From: Pseudomonadota bacterium
Lineage (GTDB): Bacteria; Pseudomonadota; Alphaproteobacteria; Micropepsales; Micropepsaceae
Direction of reading: 5' to 3'
Assembly: GCA_021808875.1 (NCBI GenBank)
Contig: JAKBAU010000096.1
Location: 1 to 11,003, forward strand
Length of the DNA: 11,003 nt
The notes beneath the pieces are model-generated. The model had not been told where the DNA came from. It did not search any database and was given only the letters and a program-made list of their open reading frames with translations. The first letter of the stretch is position 1. Every line of letters begins with the position of its first letter. Of this stretch, positions 1 through 7,800 are shown in pieces. The position numbers and the translations under genes are program-made.

Positions 1-211
1 CGATCAACCGCACCGGTACGATGCGGCCAGTGGAGATTGTAATTGTTACTCCAAAAAATCTTTCCAGCATGAATATGCCTTCAGCGTGATGCCTGAAGTC
101 GGCAGTCAGCATCTTGCTTTCATCGAACCAGGTATGCAACGGAAGGAAATCGTCTGCCGTTCCGCCCCATTTCTTCACGGAAGAAAGCGCGTGATGATAC
201 GGATGTGCCAT
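1..211 (-). CDS. DUF6915 family protein, 3' part cut by window edge
   Basis: The reverse strand reads ATG at 211 and stays open to the left edge, giving 70 codons of an incomplete gene. The protein begins MAHPYHHALSSVKKWGG and continues through LHTWFDESK, DFRHHAEGIFMLERFFG and GRIVPVR. This is the histidine-rich pattern I recognise from DUF6915 proteins carried on alphaproteobacterial plasmids; the assignment is from memory, not a search. The start is well supported: a strong GAGGAGG Shine-Dalgarno lies 5-6 bases upstream and overlaps the stop codon of the preceding DUF6878 gene, so the two are almost certainly translated from one message. The function of the family is unknown. No transmembrane segment or signal peptide is visible in the part present. 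Confidence 0.8.
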   Translation of the reverse strand, partial: MAHPYHHALSSVKKWGGTADDFLPLHTWFDESKMLTADFRHHAEGIFMLERFFGVTITISTGRIVPVRLI

Positions 212-221
212 ATCGCCCTCC

Positions 222-719
222 TCAAAATTCATGGCTGTAGTTTTCGGACGACGTGTACCGCTCGTTGTAATCGAGCGAGATCGTCCGGGTGGCGACGTCG
301 AAGGTAAAATCGCCATAGGCGCCGTCATTGTTTTCCCATCCCTCATGGGTCTGGCGCAGGAAGGCATAGGCCAGCGTTTCGATAGCTTCGCCGATCGTCA
401 CGGTCTGTTTTTCCAGATCGGCGCTACCCCAGACCGGATCAAAAATCTCAATCCGTTCATCGGGCAGTTCGGCAGGCTCTTCACCCGCCTTGACTGTGAT
501 ATCCTCGATCTGGCCGCTATCGCCATAGCCATCAAATTCGACATGGACGGAGGTAATTCTGGCGGCAGCAAGAGCATCGAACAGCACAGCCTTATTCGCC
601 GGCAATATGTCATTGGCACGGCGCGTATGCTCTTGCTCTGCCTGATACCATGTTTGCAAAACAGCCTTCGGATCAGGAGTTGTTTCGTTCGAGGTCTGGT
701 CTTGATGATTGTCAGACAT
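222..719 (-). CDS. DUF6878 family protein
   Basis: This 165-residue soluble acidic protein has the hallmarks of DUF6878: VEFDGYGDSGQIE in the middle, then HEGWENNDGAYGDFTFD, and a C-terminus ending in a YSHEF-like motif. These identifications are from memory of the family, whose function is unknown. A longer reading frame starts at 731, but I prefer ATG 719 (MSDNHQDQ) because GGAGA sits 5 bases in front of it, while the 731 start has no ribosome binding site. The stop lies 10 bases before the DUF6915 start, and the DUF6915 Shine-Dalgarno overlaps this stop, which indicates a bicistronic unit. The parB-like gene ends 135 bases upstream in the same direction, with two hairpins in the gap. Confidence 0.85.
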   Translation of the reverse strand: MSDNHQDQTSNETTPDPKAVLQTWYQAEQEHTRRANDILPANKAVLFDALAAARITSVHVEFDGYGDSGQIEDITVKAGEEPAELPDERIEIFDPVWGSADLEKQTVTIGEAIETLAYAFLRQTHEGWENNDGAYGDFTFDVATRTISLDYNERYTSSENYSHEF

Positions 720-743
720 TGATATCTCCATGAATGCACAAAG

Positions 744-761
744 CCCGGCACGATGGCCGGG
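744..761 (-). promoter_or_regulatory. small GC hairpin in leader of the DUF6878 gene
   Basis: Perfect 6-bp inverted repeat CCCGGC / GCCGGG with a 6-base loop. On the minus strand it is followed by GCTTTGTGC and then by TTCATGGAG, the Shine-Dalgarno region of the DUF6878 gene. The T stretch is too short for a confident terminator, so it may be a leader structure or a weak attenuator. The closing TCATGGAG also occurs just before the parB-like and DUF932 genes. Confidence 0.4.
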
Positions 762-813
762 TTATGAAAAGATTATTTGAAGAATGCCGAGCGATGCAGC
801 GACCATAACGTCT

Positions 814-837
814 GCGGAGCGGCTTACGCCGCCCCGC
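814..837 (-). other. 10-bp hairpin with GUAA tetraloop, downstream of parB-like gene
   Basis: Arms 814-823 and 828-837 enclose a 4-base loop. Read as minus-strand RNA, all ten positions pair (one as G-U) and the loop is GUAA, a GNRA-type tetraloop. Read as plus-strand RNA, the wobble becomes an A-C mismatch, so the structure favours the minus-strand transcript. It starts 17 bases after the parB-like stop codon and has no T-run behind it. It is more likely an mRNA 3'-end stabiliser or intercistronic element than a complete terminator. Confidence 0.45.
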
Positions 838-854
838 ATCACGTCCTGGCGCGG

Positions 855-2981
855 CTATTCCGCCGCAAGCGCTGTGTCAGCGGGAATGGCGGAACCATCG
901 GCCTCTTTACCGCCATCGGCGAAGGATGAAGCTGTTTCACCCTTCTCTTCTTTCTTCCCGCCGTCGTCGTCGTGCGTGACGCACGTCGCCACGCCCTTCG
1001 TACGCAGCGGCTCGGGCAGCCAGCCGGTGCCCGCCAGCGCTTGCGCGGCGACCTCCACCATGGCGTCCTTCTTGAGCCCCTCGAGCCGTTGCGCCGTCTG
1101 CTCGCCCTTGGCCTCGCGCACGGCTTCCAAAATGCGTGCCTTCGTGACCCGGCCAAGGTAATTCTCCGCCGTTGGCACCCATCCAACGGCAGCCAGATCG
1201 AGCGACATCGTTTCGGCGAGCCGCCCCGCTTGCGCCAGCGCCCGAGGCCGCCGATTATAGGATTCATGCGTCGCGTTCAGCGTCAGCGCCACGCAATGGG
1301 CAAACAAGGCCTCCCGGCTGTCACTGTCGAACGCCGCCAGAACATCCCACAATTCGCTGGTATCCTCCGGCAATTGCGCCGCCCAGGTCTGATGCCGCGC
1401 ATCGACCCGCTCGGCCAACGGCGTGTCGGCCAAGCCCGGCGCCTGGGCGCCGAACATCATGCTCTTCGCCTCGATCTCCAGGCAGGATTCGGCGCCATAG
1501 CGATAGAATAGCCGCAGGCACAGCACGTGCAGCAGCGCGAGGTAAGCGACACCGGGCTCATTGCCCAACGCCTCGCGCAGCGCCAGCGTGCGATAGGCGG
1601 TCAGTTCGGCTAGTAGCCGGTCGGACAAGGGCTTGATGCCGTCTTCCTCCTCCGGCTCCGGCTCCACCTCACCGCCGACATGGGCAACGATGACACGGCC
1701 GTCCGCCGTGGACGGTTCGGCGCCATCGGCCAGGTCATCAGCGCCCTGCCCACCTTCACCGCCCTCACCCGCCAGATCGGCATGGTCGCTCTCATCGATC
1801 ACCGGCGGCTCATCCTCGGGACGGACATAGCCGCGCTCGACACGCAGCTTGCCGCTGCCATCAATGCTAACAAACACGCCGGCCATCGCGCTTTCAGCCG
1901 GGTCATAAACCGGCGGGCGCTGGGTCAGAGTATTGATCTCGGCCTCGATCTCGGTGAGCCGCTGATCGACATCATCCGGGACCTCATCCGCTTGGGCGGC
2001 ATCCTCCTCGAGCCGCTCGGCTTCCGCCCGCAGTGCCTCGACCTGGGCGATCTCCTCCTCGGTCAGCGGCCGGCGCGTGCCGGGAATGCGGCGCAGACCG
2101 TAGTTATGGCCATACGGGAACTCGGTCGCGGTCTCGACCCATTTCCAGCCCTCGGCGCGAAGGGCATCGGCATCGCGTTCCAACTTCTCCGTCACCACGC
2201 GCGCCAACAGCCCGGCATCCTGCAGCCAACCGCCATCATCCTGCTGAAACAGATCGCGCATGATGGCGCCACCGGCCGCGACATAGTCCTCGCCCGCATA
2301 TTGCGCCCGCTTGTCGGACGCGCGCACCGCACCTTCGGTCAACATCCGGCGGATCTGATAGGGCTCCTTATTGTAGGAGCGCTGGATCGCCTCCCACACG
2401 CCCTCCTGGCGCTCGTGGTCGGGACTAACCGAGAAGGCCATCAACTGCTCGAGCGTCATGTCATCCTCGGCGTAGACCTCCAGCAGCCGGGTCGAGACGG
2501 CAGCCAGCCGCAGCCGCTGCTTCACCACCGAGACCGCGACGAAGAACACCGCCGCAATCTCCTCCTCGCTCTGGCCCTTTTCGCGCAACGCCTGAAACGC
2601 CCGGAATTGATCCAGTGGATGCAGCGGCGCGCGCTGCACATTCTCCGCCAGACTGTCCTCTTCGGCGATGCCCTCAGTGCGGACGACGCAGGGAATGAGC
2701 GCGGTCTTGGCCAGGCGCTTCTGCCGCACCAGCAATTCCAGCGCCCGGTAACGCCGCCCGCCGGCGGGGATTTCGAACATGCCGGTCTCGACACCCTTAT
2801 CATCCAGCACCGGGCGCACCGTGATGCTCTGCAGCAGCGTGCGCCGCGCGATATCCGCGGCGAGTTCCTCAATCGACACGCCTGCCTTCACCCGCCGGAC
2901 ATTTGCCTGTGACAGCACCAACCGATCGAACGGGATATCGCGCGAGGCGCTGAGCGAGATTTTCTGAACAGTTTTGGCCAT
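855..2981 (-). CDS. long ParB/RepB/Spo0J-family protein (plasmid-type)
   Basis: A 708-residue protein. The N-terminal ParB domain spans roughly residues 15-120 and holds PAGGRRYRALELL (about 72-84, the GGxRR box that binds nucleotide in this family) and SLAENVQRAPL (about 110-120, the ENxQR box). A helix-turn-helix-like segment follows (about 135-185, GQSEEEIAAVF to LEQLMAFS). An acidic, coiled-coil-prone stretch rich in Glu and Asp (about 320-470) leads into a helical C-terminal domain ending in GTGWLPEPLR. It is about twice the length of a chromosomal ParB; such long forms occur on plasmids and integrative elements, where they may aid partition, stability or nuclease-type functions. The exact role is not known, so no symbol is given. 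The frame is open to 3134, but that start lies upstream of a terminator. ATG 2981 (MAKTVQKISL) has GGAG 8 bases ahead and begins at the conserved domain. Confidence 0.88.
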   Translation of the reverse strand: MAKTVQKISLSASRDIPFDRLVLSQANVRRVKAGVSIEELAADIARRTLLQSITVRPVLDDKGVETGMFEIPAGGRRYRALELLVRQKRLAKTALIPCVVRTEGIAEEDSLAENVQRAPLHPLDQFRAFQALREKGQSEEEIAAVFFVAVSVVKQRLRLAAVSTRLLEVYAEDDMTLEQLMAFSVSPDHERQEGVWEAIQRSYNKEPYQIRRMLTEGAVRASDKRAQYAGEDYVAAGGAIMRDLFQQDDGGWLQDAGLLARVVTEKLERDADALRAEGWKWVETATEFPYGHNYGLRRIPGTRRPLTEEEIAQVEALRAEAERLEEDAAQADEVPDDVDQRLTEIEAEINTLTQRPPVYDPAESAMAGVFVSIDGSGKLRVERGYVRPEDEPPVIDESDHADLAGEGGEGGQGADDLADGAEPSTADGRVIVAHVGGEVEPEPEEEDGIKPLSDRLLAELTAYRTLALREALGNEPGVAYLALLHVLCLRLFYRYGAESCLEIEAKSMMFGAQAPGLADTPLAERVDARHQTWAAQLPEDTSELWDVLAAFDSDSREALFAHCVALTLNATHESYNRRPRALAQAGRLAETMSLDLAAVGWVPTAENYLGRVTKARILEAVREAKGEQTAQRLEGLKKDAMVEVAAQALAGTGWLPEPLRTKGVATCVTHDDDGGKKEEKGETASSFADGGKEADGSAIPADTALAAE

Positions 2982-2992
2982 GGGAAAAACTC

Positions 2993-3039
2993 CATGACGG
3001 GCGGGCCGGAGCCACTCTCCTTGCCTGTCACCCGTCACG
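2993..3039 (-). promoter_or_regulatory. structured 5' leader of the parB-like gene
   Basis: On the minus strand CGTGACGGG (3039-3031) can pair with CCCGTCATG (3001-2993) over nine positions, one of them G-U. The last stem base is the first G of the GGAG Shine-Dalgarno of the parB-like gene. The enclosed 29 bases include GGAGAGTGGCTCCGG, which can fold into a small GGAG/CTCC inner stem. The layout is nearly identical to the element before the DUF932 gene (4370-4415). It is probably a cis-acting RNA or protein-binding operator controlling translation; the ligand is unknown. Confidence 0.55.
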
Positions 3040-3078
3040 AAATTCTCAGCCACCCTCTGACTCTGCTGGCCCCGCCAC

Positions 3079-3112
3079 AAAAAATGCCGTGGGCCGGATA
3101 CCGGCCCACGGC
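3079..3112 (-). terminator. intrinsic terminator after DUF932 gene
   Basis: A perfect 12-bp inverted repeat (3086-3097 and 3101-3112, GCCGTGGGCCGG and its complement) closes a 3-base loop. On the minus strand it is followed by A and six T residues (3084-3079). It begins 29 bases after the DUF932 stop codon. Stem length, GC content and T-run make this a textbook rho-independent terminator for the minus strand. Confidence 0.92.
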
Positions 3113-3141
3113 AACATACCCGACAAGATGCCAAGCAGCGC

Positions 3142-4359
3142 TCAGGTCACGCGGTCAAGCAGTTGCTTCGCCTTGCCCTCCAACTCCAGCCTGGCATCCT
3201 GATGTGGCTTGCCGCGTGCCAGCGCGGTGATACCCTGCACGAAGTCGAACACGGACTCGGGCGGATGGCCCTCCTCTTCCAGCACCGTGGCGATGATTTT
3301 CGCCGTCTCGCCCTTGCTGAAGCCGCGCTTGCGCAAGAAACTCTCGCGTTCCTCATCCTGGCGCGCGACAATCTGTTCCCGCGCTGCCCTGATCCCCGCC
3401 ACGAACGGCGCGGGCGAGGAATTGGCGAAGCGCCGCAGCGCCGGCGCCGCCTCATGCGCAAAACGCTGAGTGGCAAATTTGCTGTGGCGAATGCTGATCT
3501 CCTGGAAATCCTCGGCGCCCCAGATGTTCCGGTTGGCACACACCGCGCGCAGATAAAACGAGGCGATACCCAACGTCTTGGAGCCGACCTCGCTATTCCA
3601 GCAATAGAACCCGCGAAAATAGAGATCCGGTTCACCATTCGGCAGCCGTCCCGCCTCGATCGGATGGGTATCATCGACCAGAAACAGAAACACGTCCCGG
3701 TCGCTGGCATAAAGCGTGGTCGTCTCCTTCGTCACATCCACATACGGGTTGTGGGTCATGGTCGACCAATCCAGTACGCCCGGCACTTTCCAGGCGGTAT
3801 CTCCGGTGCCGTTCCCAGCAATCCGCATCACCGCCGAGACCAGCTCGTGGTCCCAGATGCGCCCGTAATCCGGGCCGGTGACGGCGCGCAGCTCCACCCG
3901 TCCGTCATCGGTCTCCAACGTCTTCACCAGCTCGGCGCGATGGTTAAGGAGGCCGTGCTGCAGATTGATCCCGGCCAGCGGCGCGGGCAATTCACGCAAA
4001 TACCCCGCCGGTGCCCCCACCAGTCCGCAAAGCTGTCCAAAACTCCAATGCGTCGGCGCCACCGGCCGCTCCTGCCCCGGCACGATCAGCGCCAGCCGCT
4101 CGCCATCGTCACGCCGGGCCTCCACCCGGATGGCCCGGCTCTCCACCGTCCGCGCTTCGGCCCGCGCCGCACGAGCCCTCACCGCTTCGTACAACTCCGG
4201 CAGGGACAAAAACCGCTCATCGTCGGGCCGCGAAAACCATTCCGACGACACCCGCCCCAGCCGCTCACCCCGGCTGACATCGACCTTAAAACCCGCCGGC
4301 CCAGCCCGGCCGGTGCTCGCCCCCACAACCGCCACCGCGGCAGATGCATTGATATCCAT
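3142..4359 (-). CDS. DUF932 domain protein (phage/plasmid-related)
   Basis: A 405-residue protein of the DUF932 family, which is common on phages, plasmids and integrative elements and has no established biochemical role. Family-like features include SSEWFSRPDDERFLSLPELY near residue 40-57, THWSFGQLCGLVGAPAGYLREL (about 103-124), the central NPYVDVTKETTTLYASDRD region, and GFYCWNSEVGSKTLGIASFY followed by CANRNIWG (about 250-285). The C-terminal quarter is helical and charged. The length is normal for the family. The start ATG 4359 (MDINASAAVAVV) has GGAGAAG 7 bases in front. It is probably the first gene of the minus-strand block, with its own terminator immediately after it and a structured leader before it. 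DUF932 and long ParB-like genes commonly travel together on such elements, so a maintenance or anti-restriction-type role is possible but unproven. Confidence 0.88.
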   Translation of the reverse strand: MDINASAAVAVVGASTGRAGPAGFKVDVSRGERLGRVSSEWFSRPDDERFLSLPELYEAVRARAARAEARTVESRAIRVEARRDDGERLALIVPGQERPVAPTHWSFGQLCGLVGAPAGYLRELPAPLAGINLQHGLLNHRAELVKTLETDDGRVELRAVTGPDYGRIWDHELVSAVMRIAGNGTGDTAWKVPGVLDWSTMTHNPYVDVTKETTTLYASDRDVFLFLVDDTHPIEAGRLPNGEPDLYFRGFYCWNSEVGSKTLGIASFYLRAVCANRNIWGAEDFQEISIRHSKFATQRFAHEAAPALRRFANSSPAPFVAGIRAAREQIVARQDEERESFLRKRGFSKGETAKIIATVLEEEGHPPESVFDFVQGITALARGKPHQDARLELEGKAKQLLDRVT

Positions 4360-4369
4360 GGCACTTCTC

Positions 4370-4415
4370 CATGACAGGGTCCGGAAGCCTCTCCTCCGGA
4401 CCAGAACCTGTCATG
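4370..4415 (-). promoter_or_regulatory. structured 5' leader of the DUF932 gene
   Basis: Two nested perfect inverted repeats. The outer arms are CATGACAGG (4370-4378) and CCTGTCATG (4407-4415). The inner arms are GTCCGGA (4379-4385) and TCCGGAC (4395-4401). A 5-base bulge lies on one side, and on the minus strand the loop is GGAGAGGCT. The outer stem abuts the GGAGAAG Shine-Dalgarno, sharing its first G. The loop itself carries GGAG, so it could compete with or sequester ribosome-binding sequences. Position, span (46 vs 47 nt) and loop sequence match the leader of the parB-like gene. Confidence 0.6.
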
Positions 4416-4842
4416 AAGCGCCTTGCCCAACTCTCACTCTCAGGCCCGGCACCGGCACCAAGAACCGCCACGGTTATCGGCAGCAACGCGGCCGTCTCGG
4501 TCAGTCAGACGGGCCAGCCGCCATGCTGGGAGCGGAGGTTGGGTGCCCCGGCTCATCATCCGCAGACCGAGTCGGCTAGGCACCCATTCCGCCGGCCAAG
4601 GGGACAGTATATCGCCAGTGAATCCCCTGGAATCTTCGGGGAGTGCGGTGAGCAGTCGACACATGCAGACGCTAGACAACCGCAGCGTGCGAAGTAATAT
4701 GGATGACAGATGTTGCCTGCCTGCTCGTGCTGTGCCTGAGTTAAATGAATACTTCGACAAAGCAGTTTTTCTACTGTTTTAGTAGATAAAGTGGGAGAAG
4801 GAGTATTGGGGGCAGTATCATTGTCCTGGGAAGAAGGTTGAA
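4416..4842. other. non-coding spacer between minus-strand block and plus-strand defence operon
   Basis: No convincing gene is seen. The small open frames here in several phases lack ribosome binding sites and recognisable sequence. It contains an inverted repeat GGGTGCC/GGCACCC (4541-4547, 4579-4585) enclosing a short CCGAGTCGG palindrome. There is also a hairpin TCCCC/GGGGA (4623-4627, 4638-4642) whose 5' arm could alternatively pair with GGGGA at 4600-4604. A near-repeat of 11 bases occurs at GGGGACAGTAT (4600) and GGGGGCAGTAT (4808). From about 4680 the sequence becomes AT-richer, consistent with the start of the cargo. Promoters for both divergent units should lie here, but I cannot point to a convincing -35/-10 pair. 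Confidence 0.5.
4770..4786 (+). promoter_or_regulatory. inverted repeat upstream of dtcA, possible operator
   Basis: TCTACT (4770-4775) and AGTAGA (4781-4786) form a perfect 6-bp inverted repeat around GTTTT, inside the AT-rich stretch 57-73 bases before the dtcA start. It lies where a promoter or operator would be expected. As an RNA hairpin it would be weak. Regulator binding is a guess. Confidence 0.35.
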
Positions 4843-7800
4843 GTGGAAGACGTCAGCGAACGCCAATTTCTTGTTTATCAAAACCGTTTTCGAGGTCTAA
4901 TTTCAAAACTTCGCTCTAAAAGATTTGTTGAAAAGCGAACCCACGATCCGATCCAACAATTCCGCTCGGGGCTGAACAACCTCTACCTCGACATGCGTGC
5001 CGGTCTATCTCGAGAGCAATATCCGCTAGTTCTGCGTTGGGTCACGGAGCAGTTTGAAGGGCAACTCAAAGATATTGCGCAAGCGCCGCTTGGTTATGAT
5101 GAGGTTGCCGGTATCTGTACCGACGCGCCAAGCGTAAGCCTCGACCGTGAGTTGCTTTGGATATCACACCGCATCCGCATGAACCAGGACCGTCTAGCGG
5201 TCGTCTCACAGATATCGACAGTTATCGCGCTTGCGACACTCAATGGCAAATATGAAGCTGCATTGGCGGCACTAACGCATCTGCAGGAGCAGTTCGGATT
5301 CAGTCTTTGGTCGGTTCAGCTCCGACTCGCCCTGGAACAACAAGTCGGTGGGCTCGAACGGCAGAAGCGCTATTCTGCCGAAGTCCGAAAGGTGTATAAG
5401 CGTGGCGTCCTAAACTTCACAACCTATCATACCAGCGTTCGCAACGAAGACCGCACGACGCTGACGAAATTTCTCGACGACGTTGAGGGGCGCATCGGGA
5501 ACCATCAATATTTTGACAACGCAGTTAAGACTTACGCCCGTTATCGTCTGAAGGGCGAATTTCCTCCGACCGATTCGGGCTTGGCAGACCTTCTCAAAGT
5601 AGAGCAGAGCCACTCGATTGTGGACATTTACGAGACTTTTATCTCTGTTCTTCAAGAAATTGTCGGCCGAGGCGTCACGCCCGAGCGCCGTCAGGTGATC
5701 GAGGCTGCTCTTGGAAATTTCGAGACCCGGGATTTCCGTGCCGCGAAGATTATGTATCAACTCGATCCTGAAGTGCAGGTTCCCGCTCCAGTAACGCGCT
5801 CGAGCGCTATATTAGATGCGCTCTTGAGCGGCCGCATAAAGTCATCTGCCCTACTCGCTCGACGCGCACTGAAGACCTCAATTGATCCATGGGATCTCAT
5901 CTATGGCGGCCTTGCCTATGGGCACCACACGAGATGGTCGTCGCAAAAATCTCCCATAAAGCCAAGCACTATCATGCAGGCGATCAGCTGCATATTTGGA
6001 CGAGCACCCAATGCCGCGGATGCTGCCACGCAGCTTTCCAAACTTGTGCTCAATTTCGGTGGCATGCCCTTCGCCGCCGGACTAGCCAAGCTCGATCATA
6101 TGATTAGACGCGTCAGACCGGACGGACCATGGACGGCGCACAGAATTGGCCTCAACAGCCCAAGCTTCGGTATCGAGGATATCGCTTATGGGCAGCCAAT
6201 TCCTGCCTGGTTGAATATTGGCACGACTGACACGCGAATGTTCTGGCAGACAATCTTGGGCGGATCAGCCATCAAAACGTCCAGTGCCGAATCCAATCAA
6301 CTCGCCTTGGCATGCCACAGTTTGCTAAGCGGAGATTTTGAAAGAGCACTGGAGGCGACGCGTAGTGCCGACTCCTGGAGGGCGCCGCTGAGAGACCTGG
6401 CCATTCAGATGCGGCTGCATGCGTTCTTCGCGCGCGGAGACAGAACTAAAGTCATTGCGTTGATTGCAAGAGAAGGAGCACGAGGTTCCGCCTACGATCA
6501 CTTTCTTCCAATCGCGGTCTGCCTTGATGGGCTTTCTTGGCCGGATTATAAGCAGGTCAAAAATCCACTGGCCGCGTCGGTAGCACTTCACCTGCTATGG
6601 AGCCAGAACGACGATGGCAAAATCGCTTCTCTTCTCAGATTTGCCATCGGTCAGTCACTTAGAACTCCAGAACAGCACAAGCCGTCTACAATGGGTGAGG
6701 ACGCTGAGCGTTATTCCCGCGATGAACTCATATACTATCTTCGGTATGTCTGCGTCCAAAACTTACTGGATCAGTCTCGAGTGGTCTCGGGAACTCGGGC
6801 TATTATGGAGGAACGTCAAGCTATATGTTCGCTACTAATCGAATTAGACGTTAAAAACTCGGCGAGTTATAATGAGGAAATTACCTCTATAGCAGAGCAA
6901 CTTGCCATCGACGAAGGTCAATGGATCGTTGACAGTACCAGAATTTATGTCGACACCAACGCCTTGCTTCGATGGGCCAAGCGAGAACTTCAGGAAGATT
7001 TCGGGCGTTATCGCGATCTCACAGGCGTTGAGGTTGGCCAGGCGCAATCATTTGATGACGTGCTTCGCGAACTTATGGAGACGAATCCGGCAAATAGGAC
7101 GGCATACACTCCTGAAAGTGAGGCGGATGCGGTATTAGTTAGCATCCTGCGACGTCTTGGGCAGGAGTTTCTATCAAACCCCCTGTTCGGCCTGGACTTT
7201 AATCTTTCGAAACGTATCCGTCACCAGTCATTTGTTGGCCTCATTCGGGGTCCTATCGACATGAACCAAATCATCACCACACGAGAATCCGAAGCAGGAG
7301 AATATCGACCAAACGAATATTGGCTCAGAAAATTTTCAAGAAGCCGTGATGAAATCGATAAGGCCTTTCGTAGATTTGCCGCACACTTCGACGATACGTT
7401 GTCAAATGCGAAAGATAGTGCGTTGCACCTAAGGTCACCGGAGAAGCCGGACGGACTTATAGTGTTGAATCTTTCTTCGCGCCATATAGCGATCGCACAT
7501 GCCATCATCGGACTTGACGTTAGCTTTGAAGAGTTTCTTCTCTCAGCGATGACCATTCTCTGGCGTGCACTCGACACATCGTTGGAGGCAGCTCGCCATC
7601 TTATTTCCGTTGAATTGAAAGCTAAGCTTATCGAACGGTTCGACGAACTGCGAGCATCAGTAAGGAAAGTATCAGAAGGTGACCCGGCCTTTTTCGAATT
7701 CGATGCGGCAGTCGGCAACGGCTCCACAGAAGTTCAGACCAAGCTCGACGAAGCCGCTAATTGGTTTCAGCATGCTGACCGTATTCGTCATGAAACGGCT

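Noticed and set aside
1680..2912. 410-codon open frame on the plus strand opposite the parB-like gene
   Set aside because: It is the antisense shadow of a GC-rich gene. The composition is typical of complementary frames and no motif is recognisable.
3086..3112. 12-bp palindrome as a parS partition site
   Set aside because: The adjacent T-run and position right after a stop codon are fully explained by a terminator, and no second copy is seen in the window. It is kept only as a side possibility.
2982..3134. Upstream extension of the parB-like reading frame to 3134
   Set aside because: The extra 51 codons would run through the intrinsic terminator and leader hairpin and lack family similarity; ATG 2981 has a good Shine-Dalgarno and begins at the conserved domain.
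3163..4374. 403-codon open frame on the plus strand opposite the DUF932 gene
   Set aside because: Antisense shadow of a recognised family protein; Arg/His/Pro-rich with no domain.
4423..4782. Small open frames on both strands in the spacer before dtcA
   Set aside because: Overlapping frames in several phases, no ribosome binding sites and low-complexity GC-rich translation; they overlap inverted repeats and are probably non-coding.
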